A stretch of 64,000 bases of DNA from Acidimicrobiales bacterium (lineage in GTDB: Bacteria; Actinomycetota; Acidimicrobiia; Acidimicrobiales; Iamiaceae). Shown here piece by piece: positions 39,949 to 48,138 of the stretch; position 1 is the first letter of the stretch, and every line of letters starts with the position of its first letter. The notes under the pieces are model-generated. The model saw only the letters and a list, made by a program, of their open reading frames with translations. It was not told the origin of the DNA and searched no databases. The stretch lies in assembly GCA_035547835.1 (NCBI GenBank), contig DASZTW010000017.1, forward strand, positions 300,992 through 364,991, read 5' to 3'. A program made the translations under genes and the position numbers.

Positions 39949-40668
39949 TCAGGTCGTCGGCTGGTGGGTGAAGCGGATCAGGGGGCGTGGATCGGGCCGG
40001 GACCTCGCGACGATCCAGAGGAGCACGACCCCCGCCAACGTGAGCAAGTGTCCCGTCTCGCCCACGACCGGGGTGTGGCCGCCGGCTACGTCGATGGCCG
40101 CCGTCAACAGCAACACGACCGTCAGCGACCCGACGAACGGCAGCAACCCGGCGGCGCGCCGGGGCTGGAACGCCACCGTCAACATGGCGATCGCCAGCGC
40201 GGCGTCCCACGCCCCGATCTCGTGAGCGACGTGCAAGCTCGCGCCGTGGTCGGCGCCGAGGAACAGCGCCGGCACGGCCAGCACGAGCTGGACCAGCGCC
40301 ACCCACAGCAGGCCGTAGCGTGCCCACGATTGCGACCGTTGCGCCGTGCGGGCGCCGTTGCGGTCGGCTCGAGGCGCCAGCGGCGCAGTGACCGCCAGCA
40401 GCTCGGCCGTGCGGTCCGGGACCGGCTCCGCGCCGCGCACGCGGATGCGCCGGTGGAGGGCCTCGGCCATGGCTGCGAAGTCGCGACAGGACCCGCACGC
40501 CGCGAGGTGCTCGTCGACTTGCCTCTCACTGATCGGCCGGTCAAGGAGGAGCCGTAGATCGGGCCTCGGCTCGCCGGCCGGTGCTTCGTCGGGGAGGAGG
40601 AGAGGGGCCGCCCCGCTCTCGCCGTCGATCCGGGCCGAGATCGTCTCGCGGCACGCGTCGCATTGCAT
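39949..40668 (-). CDS. Zinc-finger anti-sigma factor with membrane domain
   Basis: A 239-residue protein. The cytoplasmic part starts CDACRETISARIDGE and contains HLAACGSCRDFAAM, the H-x3-C-x2-C of zf-HC2 anti-sigma domains. Five or so hydrophobic helices follow (about 118-220), a DUF2275-like membrane part. ATG 40668 is chosen because upstream residues are not domain-like. It is divergent from the ECF sigma gene at 40788 with 119 bases between, a likely shared promoter, and it heads the copper operon. Confidence 0.85.
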   Translation of the reverse strand: MQCDACRETISARIDGESGAAPLLLPDEAPAGEPRPDLRLLLDRPISERQVDEHLAACGSCRDFAAMAEALHRRIRVRGAEPVPDRTAELLAVTAPLAPRADRNGARTAQRSQSWARYGLLWVALVQLVLAVPALFLGADHGASLHVAHEIGAWDAALAIAMLTVAFQPRRAAGLLPFVGSLTVVLLLTAAIDVAGGHTPVVGETGHLLTLAGVVLLWIVARSRPDPRPLIRFTHQPTT

Positions 40669-40787
40669 GGTTGGTGAGTCGTCGCGAGGACGCGATTGGT
40701 TCCCGACCTTGTCGATCGTCTTCGGACCCGTCCCTCGCGCCAGATCGCGATTTCGCAGGCGCGCCACGCAGGGCCGAAGATGGGCGG

Positions 40788-41363
40788 GTGGACGACCTCA
40801 CCCGGGCAGCGGTGGCGGCCGCAGCGGGTGATCGGCTGGCGCTCGCGACCTTCGTGCGCCAGGGCCAGGTGCCGGTGTGGCGCCTTGCGGCGCACCTCGT
40901 CGATCGTGACAGCGCCGATGACCTCACCCAGGAGACCATGCTGCGGGCCGTGCCGGCGTTGGTGGGCTTTCGGGCTGAGAGCTCGGCCACGACCTGGCTG
41001 CTCGGCATCGCCCGCCGGGTGTGTGCCGACGAGATCCGCCGCCGCGCGCGGCGTCGGCGACTGTGGGACCGGCTGGTCGAACAGCGTCCGACCATGCACA
41101 CCGACGCCGAGGACGGCGCCGTCGATCTCGACACGTTGCTCGCGGGCCTCGCCCCCGACCGCCGTGCGGCGTTCGTCCTGACCCAGCTCCTCGGCCTCGG
41201 CTACGCCGATGCGGCCGAAGTGTGCGGCTGCCCGGTGGGGACGATCCGCTCGCGGGTCGCCCGTGCCCGCGCCGACCTGATCGACGTGTTGCGGCCGGCT
41301 GTGGCCCAGCCGGTGGAGCCGCCGCAGGAGGATCCGCCCGACGAACGCCGGTCCGCGAGGTAG
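40788..41363 (+). CDS. ECF sigma factor of the copper cluster
   Basis: A 191-residue ECF sigma factor. Region 2: LVDRDSADDLTQETMLRAVP and TTWLLGIARRVCADEIRRRARRR. Region 4: RRAAFVLTQLLGLGYADAAEVCGCPVGTIRSRVARARADL, with CGC in the recognition part. GTG 40788 was chosen as the first start after the unconserved upstream frame. Arrangement sigma / divergent anti-sigma / CopCD / YcnI is seen in other actinobacteria and is often tied to copper; in mycobacteria SigC has been connected to copper acquisition. Exact identity is not shown here. Confidence 0.85.
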   Translation: MDDLTRAAVAAAAGDRLALATFVRQGQVPVWRLAAHLVDRDSADDLTQETMLRAVPALVGFRAESSATTWLLGIARRVCADEIRRRARRRRLWDRLVEQRPTMHTDAEDGAVDLDTLLAGLAPDRRAAFVLTQLLGLGYADAAEVCGCPVGTIRSRVARARADLIDVLRPAVAQPVEPPQEDPPDERRSAR

Positions 41364-41470
41364 CGCGGCAGTTCGGTCGGCGCGCCGACGGCGAAGCACG
41401 CCGGTTCGCGCACCAGCCCGCCGCCGGCCCCTGGCAGTGGGGCGTTGGTCGGCACGCCGCCGGCTGGCCC

Positions 41471-42265
41471 TCAGGTCGAGCGGTCGAGCAGGGCGAGCAC
41501 CGCGTCGTGGAGCCGACCGTTGGTGGCCACCCCGTCGTGCTCGGTGACCGACTCGGCCCCCGACCAGGCGGTGAAGCGTCCACCTGCCTCGGCGAGGATC
41601 ACCGGCATCGGCGCGATGTCATATGGCTCGGCCACCGGGTCGGCCATCACATCGATGCGCCCGGTCGCGACCAGCGCGAACCCGTAGCCGTCGCCCCACG
41701 TGCGGACTTGGAACCCGGCCTTGCGGACGCGGTCGAGCGCGCCGTCGGGCCAATACGACCCGAGACCGCTGCTCGAGAAGAACGCCCGCTCGTCGATCGT
41801 GTCGCGGTCGTTCACGTGGCACGGCGCGCCGTTGAGGAAGCACCCGAGACCACGCCCGGCGTACACCGTCTCGCCGAGGGCCGGCATGTTGATGACGCCG
41901 ATGGCCGGGCCGTGCTCGTCGTCGAACGCCAGCAAGTTGCAGTACAGCGGTACGCCGTGCGTGAACGGTTTGGTGCCGTCGATGGGGTCGAGGGTCCACT
42001 TGCGACCGGTGGCGCCGGGTCTCTCGGCCTCTTCCTCACCGAGGATGCCGTCATCGGGAAAGCGGGCCTCCAGCTCGGAGCGGATCAATCGTTCCGCGCC
42101 ACGGTCGGCTTCGGTCACCGGCGTGCCGTCGCCTTTGCGGTCGACGACGAGATCAGAGGACCGGAAGTAGCCGAGGGTGAGCTCACCCGCCTTGCGGGTC
42201 AGCGCGACTGCGAAGTCGAGCAACTCGGGGTCGGCCGGCGGTGCGGAATCGGGGGAGTACGCCAT
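41471..42265 (-). CDS. Inositol-monophosphatase-family phosphatase (HisN-like)
   Basis: A 264-residue Mg-dependent phosphatase. Metal-site motifs: GEEEA (near 75), WTLDPIDGTKPF (about 90-101) and the C-terminal WGDGYGFALVATGRID and AEPYDIAPM. The TLDPIDGTKPF form is closest to histidinol-phosphatase HisN and inositol phosphatases; which substrate is used cannot be told. A GTG immediately upstream (42268) is an alternative start. Confidence 0.85.
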   Translation of the reverse strand: MAYSPDSAPPADPELLDFAVALTRKAGELTLGYFRSSDLVVDRKGDGTPVTEADRGAERLIRSELEARFPDDGILGEEEAERPGATGRKWTLDPIDGTKPFTHGVPLYCNLLAFDDEHGPAIGVINMPALGETVYAGRGLGCFLNGAPCHVNDRDTIDERAFFSSSGLGSYWPDGALDRVRKAGFQVRTWGDGYGFALVATGRIDVMADPVAEPYDIAPMPVILAEAGGRFTAWSGAESVTEHDGVATNGRLHDAVLALLDRST

Positions 42266-42341
42266 CACCGTCAGCTTGGCACGACCCGGCCTGCGTCACG
42301 ATCGGGAGCACGCGACGCCCGGAGCCGTGCCGGCCGCCTGC

Positions 42342-42374
42342 CTCGGCACCCCGGCTTCGACGCGGGGTGCCGAG
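42342..42374. terminator. Terminator of the superoxide dismutase gene
   Basis: CTCGGCACCCC and GGGGTGCCGAG form a perfect 11-bp stem with an 11-base loop, 14 bases beyond the sod stop on the minus strand. It separates sod from the phosphatase gene. Confidence 0.75.
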
Positions 42375-42387
42375 CATGGCGAACGGT

Positions 42388-42969
42388 TCAGCTGGCGAGG
42401 TTCTGGGCGACGAAGTCCCAGTTCACGAGCTTGTCGAGGAAGTTCTGGATGAAGTCGGGACGGGCGTTGCGCCAGTCGATGTAATACGCGTGCTCCCAGA
42501 CGTCGATGGTGAGCAGCGCTTTCACGTCGTGCGCGACCGGGGTGTCGGCGTTGGCGGTCTTTTGGATCTTCAGGCCACCGTCGTCGACGAGCCATGCCCA
42601 CCCGGAGCCGAACTGGGTCTTCGCCGCGTCGGAGAACTCCTTGGCGAAGTTGTCGTACGAGCCGAACGCCGAGTTGATCGCCTCGCCGACGTCCCCGCCC
42701 GGTGCGCCGCCGCCGGTGGGCGACATGCTGTTCCAGAAGAACGTGTGGTTCCAGACCTGCGCGGCGTTGTTGAACACGCCACCGTCCGACGACTTGATGA
42801 TGTCTTCGAGTGACGCGTCGGCCTTGTCGGTGCCGTCGATCAACCCGTTGAGGTTCTTGACGTACGCGGCGTGGTGCTTGCCGTAGTGGTACTCGAGGGT
42901 CTCCTTCGACATGCCGGCTCCCGCGAGGGCGTCGAGCGCGTAGGGAAGCGGCGGTTGCTCGATGGCCAT
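42388..42969 (-). CDS. Superoxide dismutase, Fe/Mn family (iron-type signature)
   Basis: A 193-residue enzyme that turns superoxide into oxygen and peroxide. Metal ligands are His28, His75 (QVWNH), Asp156 and His160 (DVWEH). Gln71 two residues into NNAAQVWNH, in the N-terminal half, is the position that marks iron-type enzymes (Mn types use Gln/His from the C-terminal half). No signal peptide is present, so cytosolic. It stands alone with its own terminator. Confidence 0.95.
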   Translation of the reverse strand: MAIEQPPLPYALDALAGAGMSKETLEYHYGKHHAAYVKNLNGLIDGTDKADASLEDIIKSSDGGVFNNAAQVWNHTFFWNSMSPTGGGAPGGDVGEAINSAFGSYDNFAKEFSDAAKTQFGSGWAWLVDDGGLKIQKTANADTPVAHDVKALLTIDVWEHAYYIDWRNARPDFIQNFLDKLVNWDFVAQNLAS

Positions 42970-43212
42970 GAGCGTTCCTTTCTGGTCTCCTGCAAACGTC
43001 GGTCACCCTATCGCCGCGAACTCGTGGCGGAGCCGCCGTGGGTGGGCCTCTGACCACAGTCAACGCGCGATCGACGGCGTGCGGCGCGGCAGTAGGGTGC
43101 CCGTCATGCCCGACGAGTTGGCCGTGCGCTGGCGCGCCGCGCGGGCCTCCGCCCGGCTCTGCCCAGTCGCTGGCCCTTCGGGCAGCGGTCGCGCGACGGT
43201 GGCCACCGACCG

Positions 43213-43833
43213 GTGACGCTCGTGGCGATCACCACGGGTTTGAACCGGGCCTCGTGGGTGTTCGGCGTGCTGACGTTGGTGGCGCTGGTGTTCGTGCTGG
43301 TGTGCCTCGTGGGCGCGATCGCCTCGTTCGCGTCGACGCCGGCCCGTCGATCGCTGCGGCCGGTTGCCGAGCGGCTCGGCCAGTGGGGGCTGTGGCTGGC
43401 GTTCGCGGTCGCGTCGGTCTGCACCGGCGGAAGCCTGTGGCTGTCGGAGGTCTGCGGCCTGCCGCCATGCCGCATGTGCTGGTTCCAGCGCATCTGCATG
43501 TACCCGCTCACCGTGGTGTTGGGCATCGGTGCGATGCGCCGCGACCGGGGGGTGTGGTGGTATGCGCTGCCGTTGTCCATCGTCGGGACGGGCCTCGCGG
43601 TCTACCACTACCTGCTCGAACGGATCCCGTCGCTCGAAGGCGGAAGTGGCTGCGAGGCGCTCAACCCGTGCAACATCATCTGGTTCGAACGCTTTGGGTT
43701 CGCCACGATCCCGTTCATGGCGCTCACCGGTTTCGTGACCGTCGCGGTACTGGTTGGCGTCGCCGTACGGCACCCTGGTGACGCCGCCATCACTCCACAT
43801 CTCTTGGGAAGCCCTGATGACCCCCTCTCTTGA
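43213..43833 (+). CDS. Disulphide bond formation protein B-like (DsbB family)
   Basis: A 206-residue membrane protein with four to five helices. The first periplasmic cysteine pair is CRMC (86-89) in LPPCRMCWFQRICMYPL; a second pair is Cys147 and Cys153 (GCEALNPCN). This is the DsbB arrangement, oxidising a thioredoxin-like partner and passing electrons to quinone. The next gene, a CPHC thioredoxin-like lipoprotein, overlaps its end by 17 bases and is the obvious partner. GTG start. Confidence 0.92.
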   Translation: MTLVAITTGLNRASWVFGVLTLVALVFVLVCLVGAIASFASTPARRSLRPVAERLGQWGLWLAFAVASVCTGGSLWLSEVCGLPPCRMCWFQRICMYPLTVVLGIGAMRRDRGVWWYALPLSIVGTGLAVYHYLLERIPSLEGGSGCEALNPCNIIWFERFGFATIPFMALTGFVTVAVLVGVAVRHPGDAAITPHLLGSPDDPLS

Positions 43834-44578
43834 TCCGACCCGAGCCCACACGGGCACTCGCCATCGCCGCTCGTGGCGCCTCGGTCTGTTGTCCGTGGCG
43901 ATGGTCGCGCTGGTGGCCGCGGCAGCCACCGGTTGCGGATCGTCGACCAAGACGAAGACGCAGTCGTCGACCACTTCCTGCACGCCGGCCAAGGCGAACT
44001 TGTCGCTGATCAGCGGCGGGCCCAGCCCGACGCTCCCGTCGCTGGGGCAGGTCACCACCGAGTTCGGCAGCGTCACGGCCAAAGGCAAGGCGCTGCCCAG
44101 CTACCCCGAGACGCCCTCGGACTGCTACGTCGACCCAGCCGTCGGCGAGCAGGCCCCCGTGCTCACGGGTCAGCGTTTCGACGGTTCGCCGATCACCATC
44201 GCCGCGAGCGGCAAGCCGACTGTGGTCTTCTTCGTGGCCCACTGGTGCCCGCACTGCAACCGCGAAGTCCCGGCGCTGGTCAGTGAATGGACCAAGCAGG
44301 GCCTGCCCAAGGGCGTGCAGCTCTTTTCGGTCACGACCGGGTCGGCGCAGAACGCACCGAACTGGCCGCCGTCGCAGTGGCTCACCGACTTGAAGTGGCC
44401 GGTGGCGAACCTGGCCGACGACGCCAAGCAGACGGCGGCTGCGTCGTTCGGGCTGCCGGGCTATCCGTTCATCGTGATGCTGAAGCCCGACGGAACCGTG
44501 TACTACCGCCACTCGGGCGAGTGGCCGGTGAGCGACTTCGACGACGAAGTCGCGAGGCTCGTCGCGGCATCCGGATGA
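43817..44578 (+). CDS. Thioredoxin-like lipoprotein, partner of DsbB
   Basis: A 253-residue protein with a lipoprotein signal peptide (lipid-modified Cys40 in AATGC) and a Ser/Thr linker. The TlpA/DsbA-like redox domain starts near 110; active site HWCPHC has Cys144 and Cys147, cis-Pro loop in GLPGYPFIVM. The CPHC dipeptide is typical of oxidising DsbA-like proteins. GGGAAG precedes the ATG. It overlaps dsbB upstream and prfC downstream (ATGA), giving one translation unit of three genes. Confidence 0.88.
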   Translation: MTPSLDPTRAHTGTRHRRSWRLGLLSVAMVALVAAAATGCGSSTKTKTQSSTTSCTPAKANLSLISGGPSPTLPSLGQVTTEFGSVTAKGKALPSYPETPSDCYVDPAVGEQAPVLTGQRFDGSPITIAASGKPTVVFFVAHWCPHCNREVPALVSEWTKQGLPKGVQLFSVTTGSAQNAPNWPPSQWLTDLKWPVANLADDAKQTAAASFGLPGYPFIVMLKPDGTVYYRHSGEWPVSDFDDEVARLVAASG

Positions 44579-46197
44579 CAGACCTCGCCAGAGCGGCGGA
44601 CGGATCCGCGGTCGGGAACCGGGCGAGCGTCGAGGCCGCCCGGCGGCGCACGTTCGCCATCATCAGCCACCCCGACGCGGGCAAGACCACCCTCACCGAG
44701 AAGCTGCTGTTGTACGGCGGCGCGCTCACCGGCGCGGGGGCCGTGAAGGCCCGCGAGGGGCGACGCTCGGCCGCGTCCGACTGGATGGAGCTCGAGCAAA
44801 AGCGCGGCATCTCGATCACGTCGACCGCGCTGCAGTTCCCGTACCGCGACCATGTCGTGAACTTGCTCGACACCCCGGGCCACCGCGACTTCTCCGAGGA
44901 CACGTACCGGGTGCTCGCCGCCTGCGACGCGGCCGTCATGGTGCTCGACGCGGCCAAGGGCATCGAGCCGCAGACGCTCAAGCTGTTCGAGGTGTGCCGG
45001 GAGCAGGGGCTGCCGTTGCTCAGCTTCTTGAACAAGTGGGACCGACCTGGGCTCGACCCGCTCGAGCTGATCGACCAGATCGAGTCCACGATCGGCCTGC
45101 GGCCCACGCCGGTCACGTGGCCGGTTGGGCGCGCCGGCGACTTCCGCGGCGTGGTCGACCGCCGGACCGATGAGTACTGGCGCTTCACCCGGGTCGCCCG
45201 CGGCGCGTCGATCGCTCCCGAGGAAGTGGTCGGGATCGAGCAGGCCGAAGCCGAGGAAGGCTCCGCCTGGTCGACGGCCACCGAGGAGCTCGATCTGCTG
45301 GCCGAGATCGGGGCCGACGTCGACCCCGAGCTGTTCCTCGCAGGCGAGTCGACGCCGGTGCTGTTCGGGTCGGCGATCACCAACTTCGGGGTGCGCCTGC
45401 TGCTCGACACGCTCGTCGAGCTGGCGCCATCGCCATCGGCCCGCCCCGACGTCGACGGCCACGCCCGGCCGCTCGACGCCCCGTTCTCGGGCTACGTGTT
45501 CAAAGTGCAGGCCAACATGGACCGCGCACACCGCGACCGAATCGCGTTCATGCGGGTGTGTTCGGGACGGTTCGAGCGCGGGATGGTCGTCACCCACGAT
45601 CGCACCGGCAAGGACTTCAACACCAAGTACGCCCACAGCTTGTTCGGACGCGACCGCGAGACGGTCGAGGAAGCGTGGCCGGGCGACGTGGTCGGCCTGG
45701 TCAACGCCAACGAGGTGCGCGTCGGCGATTCGCTGTGGATCGACGAGCCGGTGACGTTCCCCGGCGTGCCGGCGTTCGCGCCCGAGCACTTCGTGGTGGC
45801 GCGGGTCACCGACACGGGCCGCTTCAAGCAGTTCCGCCGCGGCATCGCCCAACTCGACGAGGAAGGTGTGGTGCAAGTGCTTCGCGACGCCGACGACGGC
45901 GATCAGGCGCCGGTGCTGGCGGCGGTCGGTCCCATGCAGTTCGATGTGGCGAAGTACCGGCTCGAGGAGGAGTTCGGCGCGCCCGTCGAGCTCTCGCCCA
46001 CTGCCTACACCGTGGCGCGACGCACCGATGCCGAGTCCGCGAGCGCGCTGCGTCAGATGCGGGGTGTGCGGGTGCTCGAGCGGGCCGACGGCTCGGTGCT
46101 GGCGCTGTTCGAGTCGAAGTACTGGCTCGAACGGGTGCTCGGCGAGCAACCCGATCTCACCCTCGAGCCCTTGCTGGGCAACGGTTTGGCGGGCTGA
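44575..46197 (+). CDS. prfC: Peptide chain release factor 3
   Basis: A 540-residue translational GTPase that recycles RF1/RF2. G1 HPDAGKTT (32-39), switch GISITSTALQF, G3 LLDTPGHRDF, G4 NKWDRPG; the RF3-specific AREGRRSAASDWMELEQKRG motif marks it against EF-G. Length is normal. ATG at 44575 overlaps the lipoprotein stop. RF3 is absent from many actinobacteria, so its presence, coupled to a disulphide pair, is of interest. Confidence 0.94.
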   Translation: MTDLARAADGSAVGNRASVEAARRRTFAIISHPDAGKTTLTEKLLLYGGALTGAGAVKAREGRRSAASDWMELEQKRGISITSTALQFPYRDHVVNLLDTPGHRDFSEDTYRVLAACDAAVMVLDAAKGIEPQTLKLFEVCREQGLPLLSFLNKWDRPGLDPLELIDQIESTIGLRPTPVTWPVGRAGDFRGVVDRRTDEYWRFTRVARGASIAPEEVVGIEQAEAEEGSAWSTATEELDLLAEIGADVDPELFLAGESTPVLFGSAITNFGVRLLLDTLVELAPSPSARPDVDGHARPLDAPFSGYVFKVQANMDRAHRDRIAFMRVCSGRFERGMVVTHDRTGKDFNTKYAHSLFGRDRETVEEAWPGDVVGLVNANEVRVGDSLWIDEPVTFPGVPAFAPEHFVVARVTDTGRFKQFRRGIAQLDEEGVVQVLRDADDGDQAPVLAAVGPMQFDVAKYRLEEEFGAPVELSPTAYTVARRTDAESASALRQMRGVRVLERADGSVLALFESKYWLERVLGEQPDLTLEPLLGNGLAG

Positions 46198-46348
46198 CGT
46201 CGTTGCCGCGCTCGTCGCCGCATCGATGCCCGGGCTGCGGCGCGGTGCGGTCGGCATACGTGTCGCGATGTGGGCGTGGCAATAGTCTGCGGGTGCGTGG
46301 GTAAGGGGCGGCGCCCACGTTGTCGGACCTCGAGATGGCGGATCACGT

Positions 46349-48058
46349 ATGACCAACCTCCCCGTGCCCGGCTGGTATCCGGACCCTGAGCACGCTGATC
46401 AGCTGCGTTGGTGGGACGGCGAGCACTGGACCGAAACCCGTCAACCCCTCGACCCGGGTGGCGGGGCGGGCGGGGTGGAGACCGCGGCGAACAGCGGCGA
46501 GGCGGCGGCGAGGCGGCGGGCAGCCAGAGGTCGTCGCGACGTCGACAGCACGGACGCGCTCGGAGGTTCCGCCCGCTCCCCGCGTGGGGCCCCCGCCCGA
46601 GCCGGCGTCGCGCCGCGACCGTCGCGGGGCAAACGGCGTCTGGTGGTGGTCGGCGGCGCGCTCGTGGCCGTCGCCGCCGTGCTGGTCGTGCTGTTCGTGT
46701 TCCTCTTGGGGTCCGCCAAGCCGAAGTTCACCTGGGACGGCAAGTCGATCGACCAGGCAGGCGACACTCTCGATGCCGCCCAACAGCACCTCCAGCACGA
46801 GGTGTCCAGCCGTCACGGCGCGACGAACGGCAAGAGCCGCTGCTACTTCGCGAAGCGTTCCGATCCGCCGGCGGGCGCCTCGAAGGACGACATCGAAGAC
46901 GAGGTCTGGTGCGGGCCGGTGCTCTTCGTCGACGGCGCGACCAGCCGACCGTGGCTCCGCTATCGCCTCACGGCTACCACTTCCGACGGCAAGGCCCACC
47001 TCCGCGTGGCGAGCTCGCCGATCGACGATCGCCCCTCCGCGCTCACCGGCGGGTTGAAGCTGCAGCGGCCCGATGGCAAGAGCGCGCCCAGCGACGCCGG
47101 TGGGCTCGAGCCCCCCGCAGCACCGGTGGCGCAGCCCGGCGAGGGCACGGTGGCCGTGTACCGCGGTACCTCGGCGGCCGATGGCCTCGGGCTCGATCTC
47201 CATGCGCTGTCGAAGCCCGTGGTGATGCAGGGCTGGGAGAGCGGCGTCCAAGTCGATGCAATTGGCACGGTCGACCGTTTCGGTCAGGGCGACCGCACCC
47301 GCCAGGCAGGGGGTGACGTGAAGATCGTTGCCGCGCGGCTCACTGCGCTCGACGGCGAGGCCAGCGACGCCGTGGGCGACGCGGCCAACTCGACTTACGG
47401 ATTGGCCGAGCTGTCGGTCGTGGTCGACGGTCAGCCGGTCAGCTCGGTCGCCGATGGGTTGGACGAGTTCAGCACGTCCACCGGCAGAGCCGACCTCGCC
47501 ATCGCGGTCCCGAAATCGGCGAAGTCGGTCGACCTCGTCATGAAGGACGGGGGCGTGACCCAACGCGTGTCGTTGCTGACGGGCGACCCGGCCCCGGGCA
47601 ACCCGAAAGTCCTCCGGCGCGCCGACGTGGTCCAGAGCCCTGGACCCACCGGGATGGCGCTCATCGAGTTCTCCAAGCCCGGCTATGTCAGCGCGAACTC
47701 GACGGTGACCCTGGCGGTGCAGTCCGCGCGCCTCACGTGGTGGGGTGGCCGGCGCGCCGACAAGCACCCCGGTGGCCTCGACAAGGCGTTCCTGCGCCTG
47801 AGGATGTCGTACAGCTGGACCGGCTCGGTGTCGGGCAGCATCCCGCCGGAGGAGCTCGAGCTGCAGTTGCCCAACGGCTCGGTGGTGGCGGGTCAGGATC
47901 TCGATCCGCAGAACGGCACGGTGTGGGTGGCGTTCCAGGTCCCGGCCGACTTCACGACGGGGAAAGTGATCGTGAACGGTTCGGCCGTCTCCTCGACGGG
48001 TCAGACCACGCGGGTCGTGTCCGGCACGGTGCTGCAGATCAAGTTGCCGTCGAGCTGA
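46349..48058 (+). CDS. DUF2510 membrane-anchored protein with large extracytoplasmic part
   Basis: A 569-residue protein. Residues 8-35 are a DUF2510 domain (GWYPDPEHADQLRWWDGEHWTE), a cytoplasmic motif widespread in actinobacteria. An Ala/Arg-rich linker is followed by one transmembrane helix (about 98-118, VVVGGALVAVAAVLVVLFVFL). The rest (about 120-569) is extracytoplasmic beta-rich with paired cysteines (SRCYFA, EVWCGP); no named domain is recognised. It may bind or sense an envelope ligand; function unknown. Confidence 0.8.
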   Translation: MTNLPVPGWYPDPEHADQLRWWDGEHWTETRQPLDPGGGAGGVETAANSGEAAARRRAARGRRDVDSTDALGGSARSPRGAPARAGVAPRPSRGKRRLVVVGGALVAVAAVLVVLFVFLLGSAKPKFTWDGKSIDQAGDTLDAAQQHLQHEVSSRHGATNGKSRCYFAKRSDPPAGASKDDIEDEVWCGPVLFVDGATSRPWLRYRLTATTSDGKAHLRVASSPIDDRPSALTGGLKLQRPDGKSAPSDAGGLEPPAAPVAQPGEGTVAVYRGTSAADGLGLDLHALSKPVVMQGWESGVQVDAIGTVDRFGQGDRTRQAGGDVKIVAARLTALDGEASDAVGDAANSTYGLAELSVVVDGQPVSSVADGLDEFSTSTGRADLAIAVPKSAKSVDLVMKDGGVTQRVSLLTGDPAPGNPKVLRRADVVQSPGPTGMALIEFSKPGYVSANSTVTLAVQSARLTWWGGRRADKHPGGLDKAFLRLRMSYSWTGSVSGSIPPEELELQLPNGSVVAGQDLDPQNGTVWVAFQVPADFTTGKVIVNGSAVSSTGQTTRVVSGTVLQIKLPSS

Positions 48059-48138
48059 GACCGGTCGCCGGTCCGCAGCCCCTGGCCCGTCGCGTCGACA
48101 TCAGCCGTCGAGGGTCGCGCCCCGAGGCTGCGAGACGG

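Noticed and set aside
43106..43216. 36-residue ORF overlapping the dsbB-like GTG start
   Set aside because: Arg/Ala-rich with no structure or clear ribosome site; the GTGA overlap alone is weak evidence.
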